A program made the translations under genes and the position numbers. This document shows positions 1 to 9,006 of a DNA stretch of 64,000 nucleotides, one piece after another. Each line of letters begins with the position of its first letter. Position 1 is the first letter of the stretch. The notes beneath the pieces are model-generated. The model was not told where the DNA came from and did no database searches. It saw only the letters and a program-made list of their open reading frames with translations. The DNA is taken from assembly GCF_029603155.1 (NCBI RefSeq), contig NZ_JAPMUA010000003.1, positions 496,001 to 560,000 of the forward strand. The letters are read 5' to 3'. Source of the DNA: Galbibacter pacificus (GTDB lineage: Bacteria; Bacteroidota; Bacteroidia; Flavobacteriales; Flavobacteriaceae).

Positions 1-230
1 ATGTGCTGGGGATGAAAATGCTCAACTGGATTTTCATCATCCTAACCTTGGTAAAAGCATATTACATTGCATGGGCCTTTATGCACCTTGAAGGAGAAAA
101 GGGAAGTTTTAGGTGGTCTATTGTATTGCCACTTTTAATCTTAATTCCGTATCTGGCATTTATCTTGCTCGTGGAAGGAAATTATATCCACGATGTATAC
201 CATGACGGCTTTGTAAGTTGGGATTTTTAA
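1..230 (+). CDS. Cytochrome c oxidase subunit IV family protein, 5' partial
   Basis: This is the C-terminal end of a small inner-membrane subunit of a haem-copper terminal oxidase. The reading frame is open from base 3 and stops at 228-230. The start shown by frame alone (GTG at 3) is probably internal, because family members begin some 30-40 residues earlier with another hydrophobic segment. Two hydrophobic stretches are visible (about residues 7-27 and 38-57), joined by a loop with AFMHLEGEKGSFRW, a pattern I recognise from Bacteroidota COX4-like subunits. The next genes (SCO, DUF420) also serve oxidase assembly, which supports the call. A terminator follows the stop. Confidence 0.85.
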   Translation, partial: VLGMKMLNWIFIILTLVKAYYIAWAFMHLEGEKGSFRWSIVLPLLILIPYLAFILLVEGNYIHDVYHDGFVSWDF

Positions 231-248
231 TACTTTAACAATACAAAT

Positions 249-277
249 AAGGCGGTTTTAAACCGTCTTTTTTATTT
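249..277 (+). terminator. Rho-independent terminator after the oxidase operon
   Basis: An 8-bp stem (GGCGGTTT paired with AAACCGTC, one G-U pair) is followed by a T-rich run. It closes the oxidase subunit operon. The next promoter element starts inside its T tract. Confidence 0.75.
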
Positions 278-280
278 TTG
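273..280 (+). promoter_or_regulatory. Bacteroidota-type -7 element (TATTTTTG) for the SCO operon
   Basis: TATTTTTG matches the TAnnTTTG consensus of Bacteroidota sigma-A promoters and lies 27 nt upstream of the ATG at 308. No clear TTG -33 box is visible at the usual spacing, because the upstream bases form the preceding terminator. Confidence 0.5.
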
Positions 281-307
281 CACCAGTTTTAAACATACTA
301 CTGCCAG

Positions 308-988
308 ATGAAGAAATATATTGTTCTTGGAGTGCTTTTTATACTTCCTATAGTTGTTTACCTTTTTTTTGCTTCGGGCGTGAATAATTTTGGGAAATTG
401 CCAGTTCTTCAACAAAAAGTAGAAAATATAGGGTATCTAAAAGACTCTGAAGGAGAGGCGGTCGATTTTAAAGGGAATATCACTGTTTTGGGCTTTCTTG
501 GCAAAAAAATTGAAAGTAAAAAATTAAATGCCTTTAATTTAAACCAAAAAATATACAAAAGATTCAATGGTTTTAAAGACTTTCAGTTTATAACATTGGT
601 CCCAGCTGGTACAGAAGAACAGGTGCAAGCTTTAAAAAATGAACTTAGCCCGTTGGCAAATGTATCTAATTGGCATTTTGTATTTGCATCAGAAGAAAAA
701 ATAGAATCTGTTTTCAAAAGTTTGCAAACCCCTTATTCTTTAGATGAAAACCTTTATACACCTTATGTCTTTATAATTGATAAAGATGTAGCCCTTAGGG
801 GTCGCTTAAAAGATGATGATGCCAAAAAAGAATTGTTTGGCTACGATGCAACTTCTGTAGCGGTAATCAATAATAAAATGATTGACGATATTAAGGTGTT
901 GCTGGCAGAATATAGATTGGCACTTAAGAATAATGGAAGTCCGTCAAAAAGGGGCTCATATTTAAAATACAATCAAGATGAAGAATAA
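308..988 (+). CDS. Membrane-anchored SCO/thioredoxin-like protein lacking the CxxxC motif
   Basis: 226 aa. Residues 4-23 form a membrane anchor. The rest follows a thioredoxin/SCO-like order (a strand near ITVLGFLGK, a central FQFITLVPAG strand, and YTPYVFIIDKDVALRGR, which resembles the SCO segment before the final strand). The cysteine pair expected after the first strand is absent: the protein has no CxxxC. It overlaps the following true SCO gene by 11 bp, so the two are co-translated. I infer a degenerate SCO paralogue, perhaps a partner or scaffold in copper delivery to the oxidase rather than a redox-active protein. The fold is inferred from pattern only. Confidence 0.7.
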   Translation: MKKYIVLGVLFILPIVVYLFFASGVNNFGKLPVLQQKVENIGYLKDSEGEAVDFKGNITVLGFLGKKIESKKLNAFNLNQKIYKRFNGFKDFQFITLVPAGTEEQVQALKNELSPLANVSNWHFVFASEEKIESVFKSLQTPYSLDENLYTPYVFIIDKDVALRGRLKDDDAKKELFGYDATSVAVINNKMIDDIKVLLAEYRLALKNNGSPSKRGSYLKYNQDEE

Positions 989-1661
989 ATCGTACATACT
1001 TATAGGCTTTGTAATTCTGGTCTTCGGAATTATTTTTATTCCTGAAATTGTAAACAGGATAAAAACCGGAACGGTGGTAGATGGGGATAGGCATTCGGTA
1101 GGCATGAAAAAAGCAAATGCCGAAGACTTGCTTACCATGGGTAAAGTACCTTCTTTTAAATTCATAGATCAACATAAAGACACCATAACCAACGAAGATT
1201 ATAAAGGGAAAGTATATGTGGTTGAGTTTTTCTTTACAACCTGCCCTTCCATATGCCCTATTATGAACGCTAATATGGTAAAACTTCAAAATAAATTTAA
1301 AAATCAAGAAGACTTTGCTATTGCTTCATTTACAATTAACCCAGAAAACGATACGCCCGAGGTATTAAAAGAATATGCCGACAGGTATGGGGTAACCAAT
1401 CCAAATTGGCACATGATGACCGGGGATATGACCAAAATTTATGCACTTTCCAATACAGGGTTTAACCTTTTTGCCGGTCAGGATGAAAGTGTTAACGGAG
1501 GGTTCGAGCATTCGGGGCTTTTTGCATTAATTGACAGAAAGGGCAACATCCGTTCAAGAGCCGACGAGTTTGGAAATCCTATAGTGTATTACGACGGAAC
1601 TACCGATGAAGGGGTAAAAATGATTGAACAGGATATAGAAGCATTACTAAAAAGCAAATAA
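978..1661 (+). CDS. SCO1/SenC family copper chaperone for cytochrome oxidase
   Basis: 227 aa. An N-terminal membrane anchor (residues 6-24) is followed by a thioredoxin-fold domain facing the periplasm. The copper site is intact: TTCPSICP places Cys89 and Cys93, and the distal ligand is His178 in GGFEHSGLFALID. SCO proteins bind copper and reduce or metallate the CuA centre of haem-copper oxidases. The ATG lies inside the upstream SCO-like gene (11-bp overlap), and the DUF420 gene follows after 2 nt, so the genes form a tight operon with the oxidase subunit gene just upstream. Confidence 0.9.
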   Translation: MKNKSYILIGFVILVFGIIFIPEIVNRIKTGTVVDGDRHSVGMKKANAEDLLTMGKVPSFKFIDQHKDTITNEDYKGKVYVVEFFFTTCPSICPIMNANMVKLQNKFKNQEDFAIASFTINPENDTPEVLKEYADRYGVTNPNWHMMTGDMTKIYALSNTGFNLFAGQDESVNGGFEHSGLFALIDRKGNIRSRADEFGNPIVYYDGTTDEGVKMIEQDIEALLKSK

Positions 1662-1663
1662 AA

Positions 1664-2197
1664 ATGGAGCCGAACGTATCTGTAGAGAAAAAGTATAATA
1701 AATGGATAATTGTATTGTCTATTGCTATTCCATTGGCTGTGGCCGTTTTGTTCGGCATTAAAATACCCGATGTAGAGCCTTTATCTTTCCTGCCACCAAT
1801 CTATGCTTCAATTAATGGGGTAACAGCCATTGTTTTGGTTTTGGCCGTGGTGGCCATAAAAAACGGGAACAGGAAGCTGCACGAGCGCCTAATGAAGCTT
1901 TGTATAGCATTTTCCATTGCTTTCTTGGTAATGTATGTGGCCTATCATATGACTTCCAATTCTACTCCATATGGCGGGGAAGGCGCTGTTAAATATGTAT
2001 ATTACTTTATATTGATAACCCATATTTTATTGTCCATAGGTATTATCCCGCTGGTATTGATAACCTATGTTAGGGCTTTGTCGCAACGTTATGACAAGCA
2101 TAGAAAAATAGCAAAAATAACTTTTCCGTTGTGGCTTTATGTCGCTGTTACAGGTGTAGTTGTTTATCTTATGATATCTCCATATTATGTGTACTAA
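1664..2197 (+). CDS. DUF420 domain membrane protein (oxidase assembly type)
   Basis: 177 aa with five hydrophobic segments (roughly residues 14-31, 43-64, 76-98, 112-136 and 151-172). The pattern, including HERLMKLC followed by a segment ending in AYH and then THILLS, matches the DUF420 family, whose members neighbour SCO and cytochrome oxidase genes and include the CtaM-type assembly factors of Firmicutes. It starts 2 nt after the SCO stop and overlaps the next small gene by 11 bp. A role in haem or copper insertion into the oxidase is known for relatives and inferred here. Confidence 0.85.
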   Translation: MEPNVSVEKKYNKWIIVLSIAIPLAVAVLFGIKIPDVEPLSFLPPIYASINGVTAIVLVLAVVAIKNGNRKLHERLMKLCIAFSIAFLVMYVAYHMTSNSTPYGGEGAVKYVYYFILITHILLSIGIIPLVLITYVRALSQRYDKHRKIAKITFPLWLYVAVTGVVVYLMISPYYVY

Positions 2198-2417
2198 GGT
2201 TCAGCTAAAAAATATAAAAACAATAATACTTATCGTTCTTCTGCTGAGCATGCCAAGCTTGAGCCATGCCCAATGTGCTATGTGCAGGGCGGTACTGGAA
2301 ACGGGTGGCGGAAAAGAAGTGGCAGAAGGCATTAACAATGGTATTGTGTATTTAATGGCGGTACCGTATGTTTTAATAGCTGTGCTGGGCTATTTTATCT
2401 TTAAAAGGATGAAGTAA
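2187..2417 (+). CDS. Small membrane protein with a CAMC motif, oxidase operon
   Basis: 76 aa. It starts inside the end of the DUF420 gene (11-bp overlap). A signal-like hydrophobic stretch (residues 11-27) ends in SHAQ, then comes CAMCRAVLE (Cys31, Cys34) and one C-terminal membrane segment (about 51-70) ending in KRMK. The CxxC pair after an apparent signal peptide would face the periplasm, so thiol or copper chemistry near the oxidase is a reasonable inference. I do not recognise a named family, although similar small proteins occur next to oxidase genes in flavobacteria. Confidence 0.7.
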   Translation: MCTKVQLKNIKTIILIVLLLSMPSLSHAQCAMCRAVLETGGGKEVAEGINNGIVYLMAVPYVLIAVLGYFIFKRMK

Positions 2418-2605
2418 CAAGTAAAAATCCCCATTTAAGACACCTAATCGTATTGGTGTGTTAAATTTTAACAATTATTTTACATTTATTTCGTAACAAA
2501 TTAATTCTTTAGGAGTCTTATTGATGTAAGCTTGTGTGAAAAGCAGGGTTACTTTAATGTTTTCATTGCAATATGTAATGTAGTACCTAAGAAAACCTAA
2601 CCATC

Positions 2606-3310
2606 ATGATTGAAATAAAAGACCTTCACAAGTCTTATCACATGGGCAGTAACTCGCTTCACGTGCTAAAAGGTATTAACTTCTCTGTAAAAGAAGGTGA
2701 ACTTGTGGCGATTATGGGCTCCTCGGGATCTGGAAAATCAACATTGCTTAATATTTTGGGCATGTTGGACAATCTTGACGAAGGCGAATACCTTCTTGAT
2801 GGTGTGCCCATTAAAAATCTTAGCGAGACAAAAGCTGCAAATTACCGAAATAAATTTCTCGGCTTTATTTTTCAATCTTTCAATCTAATTAATTATAAAT
2901 CTGCTTGGGAAAATGTGGCACTCCCACTTTATTACCAAGGGGTCAATAGAAAAGAAAGAAAGGAGCGTGCCGTAAAACATTTGGAATCTGTTGGACTGGG
3001 GCCTTGGATAGACCATTTGCCCAGTGAACTTTCTGGTGGGCAAAAACAAAGAGTTGCCATTGCGCGAGCATTGGCAGCAGAACCAAAAGTAATGCTTGCC
3101 GATGAACCAACCGGGGCATTGGACAGTAAAACATCGTATGAAGTAATGGACCTTATCCAGAAAATCAACGATGAGGGCAAGACCATTTTAGTGGTTACCC
3201 ATGAAGAAGACATTGCCAATATGTGCAAACGTATTGTACACTTAAAAGATGGTGTAATAATGGAAGATACATTAGTCAATCAAGTAAGAGCTTCAGCACA
3301 TGTTCAGTAG
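2606..3310 (+). CDS. ABC transporter ATP-binding protein, MacB/LolD type
   Basis: 234 aa, the usual length for a stand-alone LolD/MacB-type ATPase. Visible motifs are Walker A GSSGSGKST (residues 38-46), Q-loop FQSFN (near 90), signature LSGGQ (142-146) and Walker B VMLADEP with catalytic Glu167, then the H-loop VTHEE. The gene overlaps the first permease gene by 11 bp, and two FtsX-type permeases, an HlyD adaptor and a TolC protein follow. The set forms one tripartite export system driven by this cytoplasmic ATPase. The substrate cannot be told from sequence. Confidence 0.93.
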   Translation: MIEIKDLHKSYHMGSNSLHVLKGINFSVKEGELVAIMGSSGSGKSTLLNILGMLDNLDEGEYLLDGVPIKNLSETKAANYRNKFLGFIFQSFNLINYKSAWENVALPLYYQGVNRKERKERAVKHLESVGLGPWIDHLPSELSGGQKQRVAIARALAAEPKVMLADEPTGALDSKTSYEVMDLIQKINDEGKTILVVTHEEDIANMCKRIVHLKDGVIMEDTLVNQVRASAHVQ

Positions 3311-4529
3311 GGATCTCTGGTCAGAAATATTTCACAGTATCAAGAACAATAAACTCCGTACTTTCCTTACGGGATTTTCCGTAGCATGGGGTATTTTTAT
3401 ATTGGTGCTTTTGCTGGCTTCGGTAGATGGAATGAAAAACGGTTTTACCAAACAGTTTAATGACGATGCCACCAACTCTATCTTTATTTATCCGGGAGCG
3501 ACCACAAAGCCTTATGGTGGTTTTGAAGCTGGAAGAAGGATACAATTCGACAATGAAGACCTGGATTATATAAAACAAAGCTTTAAGGGATATTATGAGT
3601 ACATCACACCTAGATTTACCAAAAGCGTAACGGCTAGGTATGGAAATGAAACAGGCACCTACTCCGCACGTTCTGTAAACCCCGATCATCAAAAAATAGA
3701 ACGAACCCTAATAAACAATGGACGCTACATTAATGAAAACGACATTAAAAATACCTTAAAAGTAGTTGTAATAGGTAAAGTAGTAGCCGATGAATTATTT
3801 AAGGATGAAGACCCGGTAGGACAAAACCTTATTTTAAACGAGCTTTCTTATAAGGTTATAGGTGTTTTTTCAGACGATGGAAACGAACGGGAAGAAAGAA
3901 ACATGTACGTGCCGGTATCAACATTTCAACGTTTGTACGGAAATACCAATCAAATAGATGAAATAGCATTGACATACAACCCGGAATTTAATTTTGCCGA
4001 GGCCATTAATTTTTCAGATAACCTTGAAGAAGTTTTAAAAAGAAGGTTAATGATAGACCCCGACGATCAAGGGGCACTATACATGAATAATTATGCCGAG
4101 GGTTTTTCTGATGTTTCCAACTTTACAACCATGCTTTCAGTAATAAGTATCGGTATTGGAATGCTTATTTTAATTGCGGGGATTGTAGGAATTGGCAACA
4201 TTTTAGTTTTCATCATTAAAGAGCGAACTAAAGAAATAGGGGTGCGAAAGGCATTGGGCGCTAAACCTTTTGATGTAATTAAACTTGTTTTACTGGAATC
4301 GGTATTTATTACATCGATTTCCGGTTTAATCGGGATGATTTTTGCCATGGGGGTCGTTGCGGCCATTTCGCCTATTGTAGATGCACCGGCATTTTCAAAC
4401 CCTTCTGTAGATACGGTAACGGTAATTACTTCTACCATTGTATTAATAGTAGCAGGATTGTTGGCGGGATTAATACCGGCCATTAAGGCGGCCAAAGTTA
4501 AACCAATTGTAGCACTAAGAGCAGACTAA
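3300..4529 (+). CDS. ABC transporter permease, MacB/FtsX family (first copy)
   Basis: 409 aa. Typical MacB layout: one N-terminal membrane helix (about residues 20-42), a large periplasmic domain (about 45-275), then three helices in the FtsX domain with the coupling segment KERTKEIGVRKALGAKP and the terminal PIVALRAD motif. It overlaps the ATPase gene by 11 bp and lies 3 nt from its paralogue. The two permeases probably form a heterodimer on the shared ATPase and use the HlyD and TolC-like proteins downstream to span the envelope. Confidence 0.92.
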   Translation: MFSRDLWSEIFHSIKNNKLRTFLTGFSVAWGIFILVLLLASVDGMKNGFTKQFNDDATNSIFIYPGATTKPYGGFEAGRRIQFDNEDLDYIKQSFKGYYEYITPRFTKSVTARYGNETGTYSARSVNPDHQKIERTLINNGRYINENDIKNTLKVVVIGKVVADELFKDEDPVGQNLILNELSYKVIGVFSDDGNEREERNMYVPVSTFQRLYGNTNQIDEIALTYNPEFNFAEAINFSDNLEEVLKRRLMIDPDDQGALYMNNYAEGFSDVSNFTTMLSVISIGIGMLILIAGIVGIGNILVFIIKERTKEIGVRKALGAKPFDVIKLVLLESVFITSISGLIGMIFAMGVVAAISPIVDAPAFSNPSVDTVTVITSTIVLIVAGLLAGLIPAIKAAKVKPIVALRAD

Positions 4530-4532
4530 ACT

Positions 4533-5789
4533 ATGGGAATATTAGACAGAGACCTTTGGAGCGAAGTTTTTAGTACCTTAAGCAAGAATATGTTAAGGAC
4601 CTTCCTTACTACACTTGGTGTTATTTTCGCTATTTTAATCCTTATTCTTTTATTAGGGGCCACAACGGGAATGTCCAACGGATTTAATAAAATCTTTGCT
4701 GGAACAGCTACCAATAGTATGTTTATGTGGACCCAGACCACATCAATACCCTATAAAGGGTTTGAGCGTGGCCGAAGAATAGACTTTACCCTTGAAGATG
4801 TAGCCCTAATTAAACGCCAGGTAAGCGAGGTCGATATTATTGCCCCGCGGATACAACTGGGTGATTTTGGCGGTACTTCAACCGTAATAAGGGAAGGAAG
4901 GTCTAGTGGATCGGGAGTTTATGGAGATTACCCCAGCATCGATTTAGTATCAAAAAAGCGAATTGTAGAAGGAAGGTTTATCAACCAAAATGATATAGAA
5001 GAATCGAAAAAAGTATGTGTAATAGGCCTCGATGCTTATAAATTGCTTTTTGATAAAGGAGAAAAGGCCATTGGAAAATCAATTCAGATTAACGGGATTT
5101 ATTTTTCTGTTGTGGGGATTTTCAAGAAAAACGACAATATAAATTTTGAAGGGGAAAATGCAATTTTTGTTCCCTTTACTACCTTTCAGAAAGCTTTTAA
5201 TAGTGGCAATAAAATAGGGTGGATGGCCATTTTGGTAGATCCCGACAAACAAGTTTCCGTGGCAGAAGGCAAAATAAAGAAACTTTTAAAGCAAAAATAC
5301 AATATACACCCCGATGACGTAAGGGCTATTGGGTCTTTCGATTTTTCTGAAATATTTAAAGGAATAAGCGCATTTACATTTGTGCTTCAGGGTTTTTCGT
5401 TTTTCGTTGGAATTTTTACACTTCTGGCCGGGGTTATTGCCGTGAGCAATATTTTATTGATTACGGTAAAAGAACGAACCAATGAAATTGGCGTGAGGCG
5501 TGCCCTGGGAGCGACCCCGAAAATTATTAAACGTCAAATTATATTAGAATCCATCGTACTTACAACCTTTGCTGGATTGGTAGGTTTTGTAATATCAGTG
5601 GCAGCATTGCACTTTTTGGATTATAAATTTGGAGGTTCCGACGAGTTTCCGTTTGTAAACCCCACCGTAAGTATTCCACAAATAGTATTTTCGTTTATCC
5701 TAATGGTAGGGTTAAGTATGTTAATAGGATTAATACCGGCCAACAGGGCTGTAAAAATAAAACCAATAGAAGCATTAAGAGAAGAATAA
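4533..5789 (+). CDS. ABC transporter permease, MacB/FtsX family (second copy)
   Basis: 418 aa and clearly paralogous to the preceding permease: the N-terminus starts with a DRDLWSEVF motif as in its neighbour, followed by one helix, a MacB-type periplasmic domain and three C-terminal helices with KERTNEIGVRRALGATP and a terminal PIEALREE. It starts 3 nt after the first permease, and the adaptor gene follows 11 nt downstream. Two tandem half-permeases are common in Bacteroidota MacB-like operons. Confidence 0.92.
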   Translation: MGILDRDLWSEVFSTLSKNMLRTFLTTLGVIFAILILILLLGATTGMSNGFNKIFAGTATNSMFMWTQTTSIPYKGFERGRRIDFTLEDVALIKRQVSEVDIIAPRIQLGDFGGTSTVIREGRSSGSGVYGDYPSIDLVSKKRIVEGRFINQNDIEESKKVCVIGLDAYKLLFDKGEKAIGKSIQINGIYFSVVGIFKKNDNINFEGENAIFVPFTTFQKAFNSGNKIGWMAILVDPDKQVSVAEGKIKKLLKQKYNIHPDDVRAIGSFDFSEIFKGISAFTFVLQGFSFFVGIFTLLAGVIAVSNILLITVKERTNEIGVRRALGATPKIIKRQIILESIVLTTFAGLVGFVISVAALHFLDYKFGGSDEFPFVNPTVSIPQIVFSFILMVGLSMLIGLIPANRAVKIKPIEALREE

Positions 5790-5800
5790 ACTAAATAACT

Positions 5801-6922
5801 ATGAAGAAAATTTTAAAGTATGTTCTAATTGCATTAGGAGTAATATTAGTTCTATATGCTGTTGCAAGAATAATAAAAACTAATAGCAAACCCGCTGTAA
5901 CCTTCAAGACTACATCGGCAACCGAAGAGTCAATTACCAATAAAGTTATTGCCACGGGAAAGGTAATCCCGGAAGATGAAGTATTAATAAAACCACAGAT
6001 ATCCGGTATTATTGATGAGATTTTTGTTGAAGAAGGCGATAAATTAAAATCCGGAGATCTTATAGCAAAGATCAAAGTAGTTCCAAACGAACAATCGTTA
6101 GTAAGTGCAAGGGGCCGTGTGAGCAATGCCGAAATAGCTTTGAGCAATGCAAAAATAGAATACGAAAGAAATAAAAAATTGTTCGATAAAGGGGTGGTGG
6201 CAAGCCAGGATTTCTTGACAGTAGAACTGCAATACAACCAGGCCAAACAAGAACTGGAAAATGCCAAGAACGACTACCAAATAATACGTGTAGGTTCGGC
6301 AGGAGGTTCGGCAACCGCCAATACCAATATCCGAGCAACAGTGAATGGTACCGTTTTGGAAATACCCGTAAAAGAAGGGGACCAAGTAATTGAGGCCAAT
6401 AACTTTAACGATGGGACTTCTATTGCAACCATTGCTGATATGTCTAAAATGATTTTTCAAGGAAAAGTTGATGAGGCTGAAGTGGACAAACTTAAAATGG
6501 GGATGCCTATTTCTATTAATTTAGGTGCGGTACAAGACAAAGAGTTTGATGCCAAACTCAAGTTTATTGCCCCAAAAGGGGTTGAAGACCAAGGGGCGGT
6601 ACAATTTACCATTGAAGCCGATTTAACCTTGCCGGAAGATGTGTTTATTAGGGCCGGATATAGTGCCAATGCTTCAATTATTTTAGAAAAGAAAGAAAAT
6701 GTACTGGCAATAAAAGAGGCCATACTTCAATTTGATAAAGATACCGAAAAACCATATGTGGAAGTAATGACCGGAGAAAATGAATTCGAGAGACGTGATG
6801 TGGAGCTCGGCGTTTCCGATGGGATTAACGTAGAGATACTGTCCGGGATTACAAAAGATGATAAAATCAAGGTTTGGAACAAAACCGAACCTATGGACGA
6901 TGAAAAAGAAGAAAATAACTAA
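5801..6922 (+). CDS. Efflux adaptor, HlyD/MacA (membrane fusion) family
   Basis: 373 aa. N-terminal membrane anchor (residues 4-22), first lipoyl half near KPQISGIIDEIFVEEGDKLKSGD (about 66-88), an alpha-hairpin (about 100-150) and the second lipoyl half with ATVNGTVLEIPVKEGDQV, then beta-barrel and membrane-proximal domains. The order matches MacA-type adaptors that link an inner-membrane MacB complex to a TolC channel. Its stop codon overlaps the ATG of the TolC-like gene (TAATG), so the two are translationally coupled. Confidence 0.92.
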   Translation: MKKILKYVLIALGVILVLYAVARIIKTNSKPAVTFKTTSATEESITNKVIATGKVIPEDEVLIKPQISGIIDEIFVEEGDKLKSGDLIAKIKVVPNEQSLVSARGRVSNAEIALSNAKIEYERNKKLFDKGVVASQDFLTVELQYNQAKQELENAKNDYQIIRVGSAGGSATANTNIRATVNGTVLEIPVKEGDQVIEANNFNDGTSIATIADMSKMIFQGKVDEAEVDKLKMGMPISINLGAVQDKEFDAKLKFIAPKGVEDQGAVQFTIEADLTLPEDVFIRAGYSANASIILEKKENVLAIKEAILQFDKDTEKPYVEVMTGENEFERRDVELGVSDGINVEILSGITKDDKIKVWNKTEPMDDEKEENN

Positions 6923-8310
6923 TGGTCCAATACATAAAAAAACGAAGTTTTATGAAGTTTAAAATATTAGTTATAGCATTGTTGTGCGCTATTGCGGTTA
7001 AAGCCCAGGAGAACCAAGAGGTTGAGGGCAAGAAACTATGGACGCTGGAGGAGTGCGTGCGCTATGCAGAAGAACATAACTTAACCATTCAACAAGCAGA
7101 GTTGGATTTGGAGAATGTTAAAATCGATAAGTCGGATGCCATTGGTAACTTTATTCCAACGTTAAACGGAACTTTAAGGGCGTCGGGTAACTCAGGTTTG
7201 ACGATTGACCCAACGACCAACGATTTTGTAAACACTTCCATATTTACTGCTTCGGGAGACATTACATCCAGTATTACACTTTTTGATGGCCTACGTAACT
7301 TCCATCAATTAAACCGGGCAAAGCTAAATGCCATAGCCACACAGTACCAAGCCGATGATATTAAAGACGATATTCGTTTGGGGGTGGCCAATGCATACCT
7401 TCAGATATTGTCGAACAGGGAAACTTTAAATGTGCTCAATGCCCAATATAGGTCTACGCAACAGGATTTGGAAAGGACCAAGGAACTGGTAGATAATGGT
7501 GTATTACCAAAAGGCGACCTGCTAGAGATTGAAGCTACGGCGGCCAACCAAGAACAACAAATTGTTGTTGCCGAAAACAGTGTGTTGATTGCCCGCATAA
7601 GCTTGGCACAATTGCTACAAATTAGCGATTATGAAAATTTTGATGTGCTGGATGAAGGTTATGTTATTCCAGACGATGCCGTACTAAATGTAACACCCCG
7701 GGAAATCTATGAAAAAGCACTTACTTTTAGAAACGATATACAAGCTTCTCAGGCTAATGTAGACTTGTCTAAAGAAGACCTTAAAATTGCCAAAGGCGCA
7801 AGGTACCCATCTTTGAGTGCATTTATTAATTACAATACACGTTATTCAGATCAAAACAGGGATCTTGTTACCGGGGAATTAATCGGTTTTAAAGATCAGC
7901 TTTGGATTTATGACGGAATATCGTATGGGGCCCAAATAAATGTTCCTATTTTGAATGGTTTTAGTGTTGAAAACAACATTAAAAGAAATAAAATTGGTGT
8001 AGAACGTGCAAAATTACAATTGGAGCAAGACAAATTACAATTGGAAACCGATATTAATCAGGCGTATGTAGATGTAAAAGGGGCTTACAAAAGTTATGAG
8101 GCTGCCGGAAAAACCGTTGAGGCAAGACGCTTGGCTTTTGACTATGCCAAAGAGCGCTATAATGTTGGCTTGATGAACAGTTTCGACTTTACCCAGGCAC
8201 AGGCAAGACTGGACGATGCCGAAGCAACGCTTATTCAAACTAAATACGACTTTATCTTTCGTTTAAAGGTGCTTAAATTTTATTACGGAATTCCTTTGGA
8301 AGAATGGTAG
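6922..8310 (+). CDS. TolC family outer-membrane efflux protein
   Basis: 462 aa. Two similar OEP halves are visible: TLEECVRYAEEHNLTIQQAELDLE at the start and the repeat beginning near TPREIYEKALTFRNDIQASQANVD, each with the long helices of the TolC tunnel. The start at 6922 shares its A with the adaptor stop. An internal ATG at 6952 gives a more classical signal peptide (MKFKILVIALLCAIAVKAQ) and is an equally good start. The protein ends the MacB-type operon and would be its outer-membrane channel. Confidence 0.92.
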   Translation: MVQYIKKRSFMKFKILVIALLCAIAVKAQENQEVEGKKLWTLEECVRYAEEHNLTIQQAELDLENVKIDKSDAIGNFIPTLNGTLRASGNSGLTIDPTTNDFVNTSIFTASGDITSSITLFDGLRNFHQLNRAKLNAIATQYQADDIKDDIRLGVANAYLQILSNRETLNVLNAQYRSTQQDLERTKELVDNGVLPKGDLLEIEATAANQEQQIVVAENSVLIARISLAQLLQISDYENFDVLDEGYVIPDDAVLNVTPREIYEKALTFRNDIQASQANVDLSKEDLKIAKGARYPSLSAFINYNTRYSDQNRDLVTGELIGFKDQLWIYDGISYGAQINVPILNGFSVENNIKRNKIGVERAKLQLEQDKLQLETDINQAYVDVKGAYKSYEAAGKTVEARRLAFDYAKERYNVGLMNSFDFTQAQARLDDAEATLIQTKYDFIFRLKVLKFYYGIPLEEW

Positions 8311-8327
8311 TAATGCAGGTATTTTTG
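8296..8327 (+). promoter_or_regulatory. Bacteroidota-type promoter for tsaB
   Basis: A TTG at 8296-8298 and TATTTTTG at 8320-8327 are 21 nt apart, within the 17-23 nt spacing of Bacteroidota promoters. The -7 element ends 4 nt before the ATG at 8332, so the transcript would have almost no 5' UTR. The promoter lies over the tolC 3' end. Confidence 0.5.
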
Positions 8328-8331
8328 CATT

Positions 8332-9003
8332 ATGGCAATTATCCTAAATTTAGAAACGGCAACAACCAACTGTTCGGTTAGTGTCAGTAAAGAAGATAAA
8401 GTAATAGCGTTAAAAGAAATTAACGACAAAGGTTATACACATGCCGAGAATCTGCATGTTTTTATTAAAGAAGCACTCGATAGTGCTTCTTTGTCATTTT
8501 TAGATATCGATGCCATTGCCGTAAGCGAAGGTCCGGGCTCGTATACGGGTTTGCGTATTGGTGTGTCTGCCGCAAAGGGTCTATGCTATTCATTGGGAAA
8601 ACCCCTTATAGCTTTACCTACATTGTCTGTTTTAGAGATGCAATCTCCAGAAGAAGATAATATAGCCGTTGTTCCTTTATTAGATGCCAGAAGGATGGAG
8701 GTATATGCCGCTGTATATAAAAACCATGCACAAATAAGAGAGACCAAGCCCGAAATAATTACTTCAGAATCATTTTTATCTTATTTAAACGAAGGAAAAG
8801 TATATTTTTTAGGTGATGGAGCCGAAAAATGCAAAGGTGTCATCACGCATGAAAATGCTGTTTTTCAAGAAGAAGTCTGCTTTCCTTCGGCTAGGGAAAT
8901 GGCTGTTCTTTCTAATGAAAAATATAAAATAGGCGACTTTGTGGATGTCGCCTATTTTGAACCTTATTATTTAAAAGATTTTGTTACTACAAAACCTAAG
9001 TAA
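8332..9003 (+). CDS. tsaB: tRNA threonylcarbamoyladenosine biosynthesis protein TsaB
   Basis: 223 aa, normal length for TsaB. The ASKHA-fold start ILNLETATTNCSVSV and the conserved SEGPGSYTGLRIGVSAAKGL segment (about residues 64-83) are diagnostic. TsaB is the scaffold partner of TsaD in making t6A at position 37 of ANN-decoding tRNAs. It ends 3 nt from the convergent MscS gene, with no terminator visible between them. Confidence 0.95.
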   Translation: MAIILNLETATTNCSVSVSKEDKVIALKEINDKGYTHAENLHVFIKEALDSASLSFLDIDAIAVSEGPGSYTGLRIGVSAAKGLCYSLGKPLIALPTLSVLEMQSPEEDNIAVVPLLDARRMEVYAAVYKNHAQIRETKPEIITSESFLSYLNEGKVYFLGDGAEKCKGVITHENAVFQEEVCFPSAREMAVLSNEKYKIGDFVDVAYFEPYYLKDFVTTKPK

Positions 9004-9006
9004 ACA

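Noticed and set aside
924..1307. Minus-strand open frames over the SCO, MacB, RND, CusA and other long genes
   Set aside because: They lie fully opposite well-supported coding genes and have no recognisable motifs. Shadows of the real frames.
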